DNA from: JBCDGZ01 sp038750655
Lineage (GTDB): Bacteria > Bacteroidota > Bacteroidia > Chitinophagales > Saprospiraceae
DNA: 37,756 bases
Reading direction: 5' to 3'
Assembly (NCBI GenBank): GCA_038750655.1
Contig: JBCDGZ010000074.1
Coordinates: 1 to 37,756 of the forward strand
Shown here one piece after another: positions 15,895 to 24,963 of this stretch. A model generated the notes under the pieces. It was given only the letters and a program-made list of their open reading frames with translations, was not told where the DNA came from and made no database searches. Both the position numbers and the translations under genes were made by a program. How positions within the stretch are numbered: the stretch's first letter is position 1; the number at the start of each line of letters is the position of its first letter.

Positions 15895-18800
15895 TTAGAA
15901 TCCTACACGCAGGGCAACCTGGTATGTTTTATTATTTGGCATTGTAAATTCGTCGAACCCGACTACCAATGGATTGTTGAAGGCATTAGAAGCTTCTGGA
16001 TCAAAACCGCTGTAATCTGTTATGGTAAACAAATTAGTTCCGGTAAGGATCAATCGCAGGTTCTTAAATTTCTTGGTATCTAAAACGCGGTCCAAATCAA
16101 AAGCCAAGGTCAGATTCCGCAAGCGGAGGAAAGAACCATTCTCTACAAAGTGGCTATTAGGATCGCGAGTATTGTAAAGGGTCTGATAGTAGTTAAAGAA
16201 AGCCGCAGATTCTCCACCAATAGTAACCGGATCATCTACATCGCCGTGTGTATTATCGCGGAAAGTCCACTGCTTGGTTACATTGTAAATATCTTGGCCC
16301 TGTACCCAATCCAGCTGTGCAGAAATGGTCACAAAGTCAGCGATGGTGAAATCATTGATAAAAGAAACGTTGAAATCTGGCAGACCGCTACCCAAGATGG
16401 TAACATCAGGAGAAAGCACGGGCCGCTTAGTCTCTGTATTGACGACATAGCCATGTTCTGGTGAAATCTCAAAACCAGAAGGATCTTCCAAAATCAGATT
16501 ACCGTTAGCATCAACAGCATCGAGGCTAGTCAGTACTTCTTGGCCACGGAACAGTCCCAGCTCATCGCCTTCCTGAATAGAGAAGAACGTAGCAACAGGA
16601 ATTTCATCCGCACCGACAATTTCACTGACGATGGTTCTTTGTCTGGTAAAGTTAGTGGTGAAGTTCCAGCGGAAAGCCTTTGATTCCATCACTGTTGTAT
16701 TCAAAGACAACTGGATACCATTGGACTCCAACGTAATGGAGTTATCCAGAATCGAACCAATACCAGAGGAGTTCGCTACATCAATCGCGCGGATAACATC
16801 ATCCGTTGTACGATCCCAGTAAGTAAAGCTAATACCCAGGTAAGGCAGATAATTAGAGGAAGCTCCCAATAGGGTTAAAGAGGCATCAATTCCAGCTTCT
16901 ACCTCAGTAGATACTTGTACATCAAGGCTTTCATTAGGCAGTTCGAGAGGAGGGGAAAGGATACCCGTGGCACCGGCAGTCGTCGCATCCAGGGTAACGA
17001 TTCGGTCGAAGGCTCCGGGCTGGATACCCGCCTTACCGTAGGCACCGCGTACTTTAAATTCGTTGATGGTGCTCTTCAAGTTACCCCAGAAATTCATAGA
17101 AGAAGGTCTCCAATAAATGTCCCCACGAGGAAAGACAAATGGATCAGACCCTAAACCAAAGGCAGAAGACCAGTCAATACGCACCCCACCAGAAACACCG
17201 AAGTAGTCGCTGTATTCAATTTTTTGATTGATGAGGAATCCATAAGTTACAAAGTCCTCGATAAATTCATCGGCCGTATAGACACCAGCTGCGCGGATAG
17301 TTACGGGCTCGAATGGAGGCAGTTCGGTACCGATGGCTTCGCTGCGATTCAGGCTCCGCTTTCTCCAATCAAAACTTACTTGAGTCGTTCCGGTGATAGG
17401 CGCCGAAAGACCAAAGTGCTTCTGTAGGTCAGGACGTAGGAACATGCTGGCTACAGAGTTTTGGGTGACCCCTTTATCAAAAATCTGACGAATTCTACCG
17501 GCGGTTGCTCCCAGGCCATTTTGTCCAGAAGCGGCATCAACAAACTCATTTTGGAAGCGATCATAGCGCTGATAGTTGTAGCGGTATTGATCGTAGCCGT
17601 ATTTGTAATCTAATTCTAACCAATCATTAGGCGTGTAAGTCAATCCTACGCGAGGAAATAGGCGGAAGGTGGAGTTGTTGTAAAGGATATTCTCCCGTCC
17701 GTAGAGTGGATTATCGGCAATACCAGAAGGCGTAGAAGGCAGGACTTGTTGGCCGTTGAAATCTACGCGATTAGCATAGTCAATAAAAGGATAGCTGAGG
17801 ATCAAGTTAGAGAGATCACCAACTCCACCTCCATCATTTCCTCCTTCGGCTTGACCGGTGGTATTGTCGATGATGATCAAATCTGTTCCGATATTGACAC
17901 TGAGGTTATCAAACACTTCATAGCCCAAGTTCAGACCGAGATTGACCTTATCTTGGTTACCAACGAGGGCACTTTCCTGGAAGGTATAAGAACCGGTAAA
18001 GGCGTAAGTCGAGCGGTCAGCCCCTCCGCGGATGCTGAGGCTGTGGCGATGATTGAGTGCTGATCTAAAAATCTGATCAAACTGATTAGGTAAAGCTTCT
18101 CGGTAAGGATTATCGGTAATATTGATTTCTTCGCTTTCCAGTACAGGATCAGGCCATCTGCCGAATTCATCGGGTTGCAGTTGGGTGCCTGTACCATCTG
18201 CTAGGAATCCCTCTCCATTGGTTACGAAGACATGGTTCTCGGCCTTTTCCCACTTTCCTTCAAGCGGAGAAGCAGAGCCAACAGAAGTTTCGAAAGAAAC
18301 AGAAGGCTTAGAATTAGCCTTTCCTTTTTTGGTGAAAATTTGAATCACCCCGTTGGCCCCTTGAGCACCGTAGATGGTAGCGGCAGCAGCCCCTTGTACG
18401 ACCTCAATGCGTTCGACATTATTCATATCAATATCTGCCAGACGGCTGCTGGAGAGGTTGCCATCAATACCGTTGAAACCATTGTCGGTATTCATTTGAA
18501 CCCCATCAATAAGAATCATCGGCTGGGTAGTTCCCAGGGAGTTGATTCCTCGCAGCAGGATATTGGCTTGTTGGCCGGGCTGGCCGGAGGTAGAAGAAAT
18601 CCAGGCACCAGGAATACGGCCGGTGAGGGCATCATCCACTGAACCTGAAGGGACGTTGGGGAGATCGCGAGCGTCGATGGACTCTACAGAAATCGCAGTT
18701 CTGCGCTTGTCGGTAGGAGCACCAGTACCAGTAACAACGACTTCATTGATAAAGACCCCTTGGGTGAGGGTAATATCAACGATGTCGGATACGCCAATTT

Positions 18801-19044
18801 CTACTTCTTGTGTACTAAATCCAGTGTAGCTAATGACTAGAATCTTGGAGGTGGCAGGAACTTCGATGGAGTATTTTCCATCCAAATCCGTCACAGTACC
18901 AGATGAGGTGCCTTTGACTAAAATGTTGGCACCAATGAGCGTTTCACCACCGTCATCGGTAACGGTTCCCGATATGGTGCGTTGCGCAAGCATAGTGCTA
19001 GCGGCAATCACCATGATGGTGAAAACCAGTAAGAGTTTTTTCAT
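15895..19044 (-). CDS. SusC/RagA-family TonB-dependent transporter
   Basis: 1049 residues. Signal peptide (about 1-20, ending TMLAQ), a carboxypeptidase-regulatory-like domain (about 22-100: RTISGTVTDDGG, DGKYSIEVP), a TonB-box-like INEVVVTGTG near 105, the plug (about 115-245, with the SusC-type DALTGRIPGAWI and GVQMNTDNG) and a long beta barrel to the C-terminal aromatic YQVALRVGF. It imports oligomeric nutrients across the outer membrane with energy from TonB. First gene of the susC-susD-FG-GAP operon. The 239 bp upstream (19045-19283) are AT-rich and should hold the promoter; no perfect TAnnTTTG was found there and no sigma/anti-sigma pair is adjacent. Confidence 0.97.
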   Translation of the reverse strand: MKKLLLVFTIMVIAASTMLAQRTISGTVTDDGGETLIGANILVKGTSSGTVTDLDGKYSIEVPATSKILVISYTGFSTQEVEIGVSDIVDITLTQGVFINEVVVTGTGAPTDKRRTAISVESIDARDLPNVPSGSVDDALTGRIPGAWISSTSGQPGQQANILLRGINSLGTTQPMILIDGVQMNTDNGFNGIDGNLSSSRLADIDMNNVERIEVVQGAAAATIYGAQGANGVIQIFTKKGKANSKPSVSFETSVGSASPLEGKWEKAENHVFVTNGEGFLADGTGTQLQPDEFGRWPDPVLESEEINITDNPYREALPNQFDQIFRSALNHRHSLSIRGGADRSTYAFTGSYTFQESALVGNQDKVNLGLNLGYEVFDNLSVNIGTDLIIIDNTTGQAEGGNDGGGVGDLSNLILSYPFIDYANRVDFNGQQVLPSTPSGIADNPLYGRENILYNNSTFRLFPRVGLTYTPNDWLELDYKYGYDQYRYNYQRYDRFQNEFVDAASGQNGLGATAGRIRQIFDKGVTQNSVASMFLRPDLQKHFGLSAPITGTTQVSFDWRKRSLNRSEAIGTELPPFEPVTIRAAGVYTADEFIEDFVTYGFLINQKIEYSDYFGVSGGVRIDWSSAFGLGSDPFVFPRGDIYWRPSSMNFWGNLKSTINEFKVRGAYGKAGIQPGAFDRIVTLDATTAGATGILSPPLELPNESLDVQVSTEVEAGIDASLTLLGASSNYLPYLGISFTYWDRTTDDVIRAIDVANSSGIGSILDNSITLESNGIQLSLNTTVMESKAFRWNFTTNFTRQRTIVSEIVGADEIPVATFFSIQEGDELGLFRGQEVLTSLDAVDANGNLILEDPSGFEISPEHGYVVNTETKRPVLSPDVTILGSGLPDFNVSFINDFTIADFVTISAQLDWVQGQDIYNVTKQWTFRDNTHGDVDDPVTIGGESAAFFNYYQTLYNTRDPNSHFVENGSFLRLRNLTLAFDLDRVLDTKKFKNLRLILTGTNLFTITDYSGFDPEASNAFNNPLVVGFDEFTMPNNKTYQVALRVGF

Positions 19045-19283
19045 ACTAATCCGATTTTTTTTAAAAATTTACTAATGAACGATGCTCTAAACTAGTATTT
19101 ATTTAGGAGTAGACCAATAAAAGTTAATAATTTTTTAACATACATTTAACCCTTTTGGTAGAACAAAAGAGAGATGCGCGAATTTTCGCCCGTAAAAATA
19201 CAGCCCTATCCAGGCCTAATTGGTTGGAAAACAATAAGAAAGGAAAAATAGCGACTTGACCTCCGCCAATCGGCTCTCAAAAG

Positions 19284-20423
19284 CTATCGGAAAGCATCAA
19301 AACGGTAGACCTTGACTCTGCTATTAATAATAACTCCATGTACCCGTTCTTTGGCCGGCAGCCGATCGTCATTAATTTCTAAGGGAAACGCGATGTAGTC
19401 ATTGTTAGTAATGTAGTCATCGTAGGGATAGATGGTGTAGTCGCGATCGACATCATTTTGATCATCCGACATGATCTCTGTTTCGGGGAAGGCGGTTTTC
19501 CAGGTTTCCCAGGAGGTTTCGACATAAGGATACTTTCGGGTACGCTTGCCGCGCAGTGCTCCGTTGACGCAACGGCCATCTAGCTGGGTCCAGAAACTTT
19601 CCGTTTGTCGGTCGTAGGGGATGATGTTGCTGTTGTACAGCAGTCCAGAGACACCGAAGGTAGTTAGGCCGCTCTCCAGATTGCGGTCCCAAAGGGTGGC
19701 CGTTCCAGTCAGCGGGCAATAAACCACGGCAATATTTTCGCTCCCCAATTCATCATTGACAATCTCGTGCCAGTCGAGTATCGCATGAGGATAGGCCCGC
19801 CGTTGGCTTCCCTGCTCAAAACCGACCACCAAATCCGTATTATCGACATAAAAGCTCCCCTCCGTATGCTCATCAGAATTATAGCGCACAAATTGCGGAA
19901 CCTCAATGGCTTGAATAGCATCCAACCCAGTGGCGCGGACCAGTCGCTTGGTCGGAATCAGCCAGCTGGGATCACCTGGAAGCGGCAACTCCACAAAGCG
20001 CGAAGGCCCCTCGTGAATGCTGGCCCCCGGATACAAGGCGCCAAAGGCAAACCAATAGCCCATCATCGACGTCGTCAACTCCAATTGCTGCCCAACTCCT
20101 GGCCCACTCACTCCACGACCAAACCAGTCCCATTCCGTCCCCTGATCGTCCTCCATCACAATCGGTAGGCGATCATCGATGGCGGTGAAAGTTCGCTCTT
20201 CTCCATCCAGCTCTCGCTTAAACGAAAGGATAAAGTTCCACTCCTCACTTCCTACCAGCACCAGCGGCGTCGATTCGTATTCATCATGCAACACCTTAAT
20301 GACCTTCCCCGATGGAGCCGGGGGCAGCGGATCCGGCTCCACCACAGGAGGCGTCTCCTCTTTGGTACAAGCAGTGATCAAAAGCAGTAAAAACAGGCTG
20401 ATTGTAGTAAATTTAAGTTGCAT
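19284..20423 (-). CDS. DUF3179-family lipoprotein
   Basis: 379 residues. Lipobox ITAC (C19), then a short Pro/Glu-rich tether, then the DUF3179 domain over most of the rest. The diagnostic segments are VVYCPLTGTATLWDR (near 234) and FGVSGLLYNSNIIPYDR, followed by ESFWTQLDGRCVNG. The family has conserved Cys residues but no assigned activity. The next gene upstream (20457) is an outer-membrane barrel 33 bp away on the same strand, so the two probably form one envelope operon. Confidence 0.9.
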   Translation of the reverse strand: MQLKFTTISLFLLLLITACTKEETPPVVEPDPLPPAPSGKVIKVLHDEYESTPLVLVGSEEWNFILSFKRELDGEERTFTAIDDRLPIVMEDDQGTEWDWFGRGVSGPGVGQQLELTTSMMGYWFAFGALYPGASIHEGPSRFVELPLPGDPSWLIPTKRLVRATGLDAIQAIEVPQFVRYNSDEHTEGSFYVDNTDLVVGFEQGSQRRAYPHAILDWHEIVNDELGSENIAVVYCPLTGTATLWDRNLESGLTTFGVSGLLYNSNIIPYDRQTESFWTQLDGRCVNGALRGKRTRKYPYVETSWETWKTAFPETEIMSDDQNDVDRDYTIYPYDDYITNNDYIAFPLEINDDRLPAKERVHGVIINSRVKVYRFDAFR

Positions 20424-20456
20424 AATGCTCTTTTTAGGCCTCTGAATCAGAGAGAA

Positions 20457-21413
20457 TTAAAGATTAAGATTATAGGTCATCCCGGCAGTCATCCGGTAGG
20501 AAGTCGTCAATTGCGTTCCCCTGAGCTTGCGAAAAACCGGCAGCTCAGCCGCAAAGTTTAGCTGAAGGGCCTCATTGAGCCCCAACTGAAAGCCCGGCAC
20601 CAGATGTACCCATTCGCCTCCCGTATTGGGTGTATTGAAGCCATTTGTAAGATCGATCGCCGTTTGGCGGTAACGAACCATCAGTTGAGGATAGAACAAT
20701 CGAGGGCCCAGGACATACTGATCACTGAACCCAAAGAGAATCTGCCATTCATTGCCAAATTCATAGCGTTGCTGCCCCTCAAAGCGGAGGTCTTCGGTAG
20801 TCAGGCGGTAGGTCGCCGTTGTGATCAGGGTCAGCCCCGGCTTGAAGAGGTTTTCCCGGCTCAAGTTGAGCACCCCAAGAACGTCCCAGGAGCCGGTTCC
20901 CGGCTGCATATCAGCGTTGAGGGGAAAGCCCGTCAGCTCATCGGCTACGTCGGTACGCCCGAGCGGTGCTTTGAGGCCTCCGGCCACCTGCATCCGCCAA
21001 TCGCCCTTCGCCAAGGCTTCATACTGCAAAAGTCCAATCAAGTCCCCTATCCCCTCTGCCTTCGTAAAACTAGACGCTCCCGTCAGGCTCTGGTTCTCCT
21101 CCTCCTGTCGTACCCAGGAAAAAATCAGGATACCGGACCAGCGTTTGGAGAAGCCATAGCGGCCCTGTAGGAGTACAGCGTGGGTATTGCGCGTCCGCCG
21201 ATCATCGTCCAGCTTGCGAGTATTGCTGACCAGATCGCGTTGAGTATTGTAATCGTAGGTGAGGCGGAGGGCCAGTTGGCGGCTGTCGATACCAGCAACG
21301 CCCAGGTTGGCGGCCAGCGGCGTTCCTCCGGAGCAGCAGGCCTGCGACCAGCTCAGGGTGGGGAGGCCTACCAGGAGTAGGAAGAGAATGATATGGGCTT
21401 GTTTAGCGTACAA
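20457..21413 (-). CDS. outer-membrane beta-barrel protein
   Basis: 318 residues. A signal peptide (core IILFLLLVGLPTL, cleavage near SWSQA) is followed by a CCSGG motif at the mature N-terminus and then by alternating amphipathic strands (for example LQGRYGFSKRWSGILIF, WRMQVAGGLKAPLG, LFYPQLMVRYRQTAI) ending in MTAGMTYNLNL, as expected of a barrel of about 12 strands. The pattern resembles putative outer-membrane transporter/MetA-like barrels, but I cannot name the family. The double Cys after the signal peptide is unusual and could bind metal or be lipidated. Likely partner: the DUF3179 lipoprotein encoded next. Confidence 0.8.
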   Translation of the reverse strand: MYAKQAHIILFLLLVGLPTLSWSQACCSGGTPLAANLGVAGIDSRQLALRLTYDYNTQRDLVSNTRKLDDDRRTRNTHAVLLQGRYGFSKRWSGILIFSWVRQEEENQSLTGASSFTKAEGIGDLIGLLQYEALAKGDWRMQVAGGLKAPLGRTDVADELTGFPLNADMQPGTGSWDVLGVLNLSRENLFKPGLTLITTATYRLTTEDLRFEGQQRYEFGNEWQILFGFSDQYVLGPRLFYPQLMVRYRQTAIDLTNGFNTPNTGGEWVHLVPGFQLGLNEALQLNFAAELPVFRKLRGTQLTTSYRMTAGMTYNLNL

Positions 21414-21515
21414 ATGGAGTTCGTTTGAATTTAGCCATTCCTCAATAACCCTATAAAATTAAACCATTCCTCCCCAACAAACTGTCGTTTCCGAAACTTT
21501 TGCTCGTACTTCTAC

Positions 21516-22229
21516 CTACTTCAACTGCCGCAAATACAGCTGAATCACGTTATGAAGGCCATAATACATCGCATCGCAGATCAAGGCATGGCCGATGGAG
21601 ACTTCGAGTAGCCCTTCGACGTGCTGCTTGAAATAGGCGAGATTATCCAGGTTCAAGTCGTGGCCAGCGTTGAGGCCCAGGCCGAGCTGGTTGGCGATGC
21701 GGGCCGTTTCGGCGAAAGGAGCGACGGCGGCGGCGGGGTCCTGCTTGAATTGCTCGGCGTATTTACCGGTGTACAGCTCAATGCGATCCGCGCCTACGCG
21801 GCGGGCTCCTTCGACAAATTCGGGGATGGGATCGAGGAAAATGGAGACCCGAATGCCGGCGGCCTTAAGGCGACCGATGACATCAGTGAGGAAATCGGCT
21901 TCCTTGAGGGTATCCCAGCCGGTGTCGGAGGTTAGGGCGTCGGGGGCGTCGGGCACCAGGGTGCACTGATGGGGGCGGGTGGCCAGCACCAGTTCGAGGA
22001 AGCGAGGAGTGGGATTGCCTTCGATATTGAACTCCGTGCTCACCAATTCTTTGAGGGGAGGCACATCGGAGTAGCGGACGTGGCGCTCGTCGGGGCGCGG
22101 GTGGACAGTAATTCCCTGGGCGCCGAAGGCTTCGCAGTCTTTGGCGACTTGGAGTAAATCGGGGCGATCACCCTCGCGGGAGTTGCGTAGCAGCGCCACT
22201 TTATTTATGTTAACACTCAGTCTGGTCAT
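21516..22229 (-). CDS. pdxJ: pyridoxine 5'-phosphate synthase
   Basis: 237 residues, the usual PdxJ length. PdxJ condenses 1-deoxyxylulose 5-phosphate with 3-amino-2-oxopropyl phosphate to pyridoxine 5'-phosphate, the last step of DXP-dependent vitamin B6 synthesis. Seen motifs: N-terminal VNINKVALLRN, ITVHPRPDERHVRYSDV, NIEGNPT, VSIFLDP, ELYTGKYAE, LNAGHDLN and the C-terminal SIGHALICDA phosphate-binding loop. The VNIDH histidine of the E. coli enzyme is Lys here. The start at 22229 is the Met of the conserved N-terminus. The frame runs 75 codons further upstream, but that part crosses the promoter and the divergent gene region. The mRNA is probably leaderless. Confidence 0.96.
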   Translation of the reverse strand: MTRLSVNINKVALLRNSREGDRPDLLQVAKDCEAFGAQGITVHPRPDERHVRYSDVPPLKELVSTEFNIEGNPTPRFLELVLATRPHQCTLVPDAPDALTSDTGWDTLKEADFLTDVIGRLKAAGIRVSIFLDPIPEFVEGARRVGADRIELYTGKYAEQFKQDPAAAVAPFAETARIANQLGLGLNAGHDLNLDNLAYFKQHVEGLLEVSIGHALICDAMYYGLHNVIQLYLRQLK

Positions 22230-22234
22230 AAGCG

Positions 22235-22242
22235 CAAAAGTA
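22235..22242 (-). promoter_or_regulatory. -7 element TACTTTTG of a leaderless pdxJ promoter
   Basis: Perfect TAnnTTTG on the minus strand, only 5 nt before the pdxJ ATG. A TTG at 22264-22262 stands 19 bp upstream, the normal -33 spacing. Transcription should start at or next to the A of ATG. Confidence 0.65.
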
Positions 22243-22326
22243 TATAATGCGTTAAAGCTTACAAAAAAGGAAAAACAAAAAATCGCTATCTTGCAAAAGC
22301 TGTATTGAAAACAAAAAACTACTGGA

Positions 22327-23226
22327 ATGGATGTTAGAGAAGACCGGTTTTTTCCGCCCATGGCTAAATACCTACTCCTGATATTGGCCATTTTCATCGG
22401 TATGTTGTTGAGTGAAGCCTTTATTGCTGGCCTACAATGGTTTGTTGGAGCCAATTTGGATGAACTCTACATGAATCTGGACAGCAAGAGCAGCGCCCAG
22501 GAGCGCTATTGGGCTCGTTGTAATGTTCTGATTCGGCATTCTTTATCGTTTGCCATACCGGCTCTACTTACCGCTATTTTTCTTTACCGCCGAAGGTGGG
22601 CCCAGGTGTTGGACCTCAACCGTCGCCCCCGGCTGTTCAACTTGGCAGTTGGCTGTATGCTCATGCTCACCGCTTTTCCACTGGCCCATTTAGCCCTTTG
22701 GCTCAACCAACAAATTCCCCTACCTGCCTGGGCCGTATCGATCGAAAATCTTACAGAAAAAGCTATAAACGGCCTACTATTGGCGGAAAGCCCCCTAGAG
22801 ATGCTATTCAACGTGCTGATCATTGCCATTTTACCGGCTGTCGGCGAAGAGCTGATCTTTCGAGGTTTTATCCAAAAAGGATTACACCGTATTGCCCCTA
22901 ATCCCCACTGGGCGGTCTGGACAGCCGCCTTTCTCTTTAGCATCTTTCATCTGCAATTGGAAGGCTTTTTACCTCGAATGGCGCTGGGAGGCCTACTGGG
23001 CTATATGTACTATTGGACACGCAATCTATGGATTCCCATAGCCGCTCACTTCATCAATAACGGGGTCCAGGTGATCGGCCAATACTTCGCTTCCCCCGAA
23101 GCTGCTCAGGCCTCAATTGAGAATAGCGGACAAATTTCGTGGGGGATTACCATCATTTCACTTATATTCGTCCTCGGACTCTCCACGTTGATGATCAATT
23201 ACAACCGAAACAATCAACGCAGCTGA
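22327..23226 (+). CDS. CPBP-family intramembrane metalloprotease
   Basis: 299 residues with about eight hydrophobic segments. The CPBP (Abi/CAAX-processing type) motifs are present: EELIFRGF (E174, E175, R179), H208 in FSIFHLQLEG and H241 in PIAAHFINN, which form the membrane-embedded glutamate-histidine metal site. Substrate unknown; in this gene order (CPBP, cdsA, psd) the protease is a regular neighbour of phospholipid synthesis genes in Bacteroidota. The start at 22327 is used; Met12 (MAKYLLL) is an alternative that gives a tighter first membrane segment. Confidence 0.93.
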   Translation: MDVREDRFFPPMAKYLLLILAIFIGMLLSEAFIAGLQWFVGANLDELYMNLDSKSSAQERYWARCNVLIRHSLSFAIPALLTAIFLYRRRWAQVLDLNRRPRLFNLAVGCMLMLTAFPLAHLALWLNQQIPLPAWAVSIENLTEKAINGLLLAESPLEMLFNVLIIAILPAVGEELIFRGFIQKGLHRIAPNPHWAVWTAAFLFSIFHLQLEGFLPRMALGGLLGYMYYWTRNLWIPIAAHFINNGVQVIGQYFASPEAAQASIENSGQISWGITIISLIFVLGLSTLMINYNRNNQRS

Positions 23227-23365
23227 TTGTTAACTCAACAGTTTGAGAGCAGTACTGCGCTGATTTTATCGCAGAAGAACTAACTAAAATTGCTATTGAG
23301 CTGATTGATTCCTCGGTGAAGCCGAAAGCTTACAGGTTTGATCAGCCGAAAAGCAGCTAAAAAAA

Positions 23366-24214
23366 ATGCCGATGGGGGGTTTACTTCAAAGGGTATTGAC
23401 AGCTATTGTATTTGTTATTGTAATGGTAGGGGGATTATTTATCAGTGAATACTCCTATTTCGCTTTGTTTACCTTGATTGCAGCCGGTTGCCTTTGGGAA
23501 TTCTATGGATTAATTCTAGCCGAACACAATGGCATTGGCAAAGGCCGCCGCTGGATCGGTACACTGCTAGGGCTGATTCCTTTCTGGGTAACGACCTCCT
23601 GGTACATCGGTTTTCTTCCTACTGATCTCAATCCACTCATTGTCGGTGAAGCCTTACTGCTGCCCTTAATCTTTTTGGCTTTCATCTATGAGATGTCCAC
23701 TCATTCCGAAAAACCATTCGCAAATCTGGCCTATATTATTACAGGAATTGTATACGTAGGCATACCTTTTGCACTTTTAAACCTTATCGCTTTTTACGAC
23801 AATCAGTACCAACCAGCATTAGTTTTTGGGTTATTGTTGTTGTGCTGGACCAACGATACAGCAGCTTATTTTGTCGGATCAAAAATTGGCAAAACTCCAC
23901 TTTTACCGCGTATTTCGCCCAAAAAGACCTGGGAAGGCTCTCTTGGTGGTGCTGCCATCACCCTGCTGATGGCCTGGGCGCTGTACCAATTCGCGGACCT
24001 AGATATTAGCCTGGGCTACACCATGATCCTGGGAGTAATTGTGATCATCTTTGGTTCGCTGGGGGATTTGGTAGAGTCCATGCTCAAGCGGAGCGTGAAG
24101 GTCAAAGATACCGGAACGCTGCTGCCGGGGCACGGCGGCCTGCTGGATAGGTTTGATGCCTTCATCTTCCTGATTCCATTCGCCGTCAGCTACTTCCTGT
24201 TGGTAATTGCCTAA
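23366..24214 (+). CDS. cdsA: phosphatidate cytidylyltransferase
   Basis: 282 residues, polytopic inner-membrane enzyme making CDP-diacylglycerol from phosphatidate and CTP. The family signature is intact at the C-terminal half: FVGSKIGKTPL, ISPKKTWEGSLGG, GDLVESMLKRSVKVKD and PGHGGLLDRFDAF, which hold the metal- and CTP-binding Asp residues. At least seven hydrophobic segments are visible. Two Met codons (23366 and 23372) are both possible starts. psd follows after about 100 bp with its own promoter element, so this pair supplies the phosphatidylserine/ethanolamine branch. Confidence 0.96.
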   Translation: MPMGGLLQRVLTAIVFVIVMVGGLFISEYSYFALFTLIAAGCLWEFYGLILAEHNGIGKGRRWIGTLLGLIPFWVTTSWYIGFLPTDLNPLIVGEALLLPLIFLAFIYEMSTHSEKPFANLAYIITGIVYVGIPFALLNLIAFYDNQYQPALVFGLLLLCWTNDTAAYFVGSKIGKTPLLPRISPKKTWEGSLGGAAITLLMAWALYQFADLDISLGYTMILGVIVIIFGSLGDLVESMLKRSVKVKDTGTLLPGHGGLLDRFDAFIFLIPFAVSYFLLVIA

Positions 24215-24280
24215 TAGTTGTCTAATGTCATTTTAACCTTAAGGCAATGTTAAATGGCTTCGACACTTGCAATTTTTTCT

Positions 24281-24288
24281 TATTTTTG
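24281..24288 (+). promoter_or_regulatory. -7 element TATTTTTG upstream of psd
   Basis: Perfect TAnnTTTG 27 nt before the psd ATG. A TTG at 24267-24269 is nearer than the usual -33 distance, so only the -7 part is supported. Confidence 0.45.
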
Positions 24289-24315
24289 TCTCGCTCTGAA
24301 AATATTTGAAGAAGT

Positions 24316-24963
24316 ATGAAAATTCATAAAGAAGGAAAGAAAATACTGATTAGCCTCTTCATTGGATTATTAGTCTTCAATGCAATAATCCTCAGCTTTA
24401 TCCCCAAAATCATTGGCATCAGCGCCGGGGTATCCATATTGCTCTTTTTGCTGGTGTTGCAATTTTTTCGCAATCCCAAACGAGAGATTCTCATCGCCGA
24501 TAACCGCCTAGTCTATGCACCGGCGGACGGCAAGATCGTCGCTATAGAAGCTACCGAAGAAAAGGAATATTTCGAAGATCAACGCCTCCAGATTTCTATC
24601 TTCATGAGCCCGACCAATGTTCACGTCAATCGCAATCCCATCAGCGGCACGGTCAATTATTTCAAATACCATCCCGGGAAATACATGGTGGCTTGGCACC
24701 CCAAGTCTTCAGTGGAAAACGAGCGTACGACGGTCGTAATTGATAATGGAGATGTGGAAATTATGCTTCGCCAAATTGCCGGTGCGATGGCCAAACGCAT
24801 CGTCAACTACCTGGAAACAGGCGATGAAGTAGTGCAAGGGTCTGATATGGGTTTCATTAAATTTGGCTCTAGAGTCGACCTGTTTCTGCCGATGGATGCC
24901 AAGGTAAAGGTCAAAATCGGCCAGAAGGTAAAGGGGAATCGTACCGTTATCGCTGAAATCTAA
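24316..24963 (+). CDS. psd: phosphatidylserine decarboxylase (short form)
   Basis: 215 residues, the length of the short PSD family common in Bacteroidota. The enzyme makes phosphatidylethanolamine and activates itself by cleavage between Gly and Ser to form a pyruvoyl group; the cleavage motif is FIKFGSRVDLFLP near residue 183. Other family motifs are APADGKI, ISIFMSPTNVHVNRNP and YFKYHPGKYMVAWHPKS. One or two N-terminal hydrophobic segments (about 10-55) anchor it to the inner membrane. Its TAA stop directly abuts the stop of the convergent hydrolase gene. Confidence 0.95.
   Translation: MKIHKEGKKILISLFIGLLVFNAIILSFIPKIIGISAGVSILLFLLVLQFFRNPKREILIADNRLVYAPADGKIVAIEATEEKEYFEDQRLQISIFMSPTNVHVNRNPISGTVNYFKYHPGKYMVAWHPKSSVENERTTVVIDNGDVEIMLRQIAGAMAKRIVNYLETGDEVVQGSDMGFIKFGSRVDLFLPMDAKVKVKIGQKVKGNRTVIAEI

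Noticed and set aside
22230..22454. 75-codon upstream extension of pdxJ
   Set aside because: The conserved PdxJ N-terminus begins at 22229, and the extension runs through the TACTTTTG promoter and into the divergent CPBP gene.
23227..23360. Protein-like open stretch after the CPBP stop (ADFIAEELTKIAIEL...)
   Set aside because: It is not in frame with the CPBP gene, has no start codon after the preceding stop and is only 37 codons; at most a decayed remnant.
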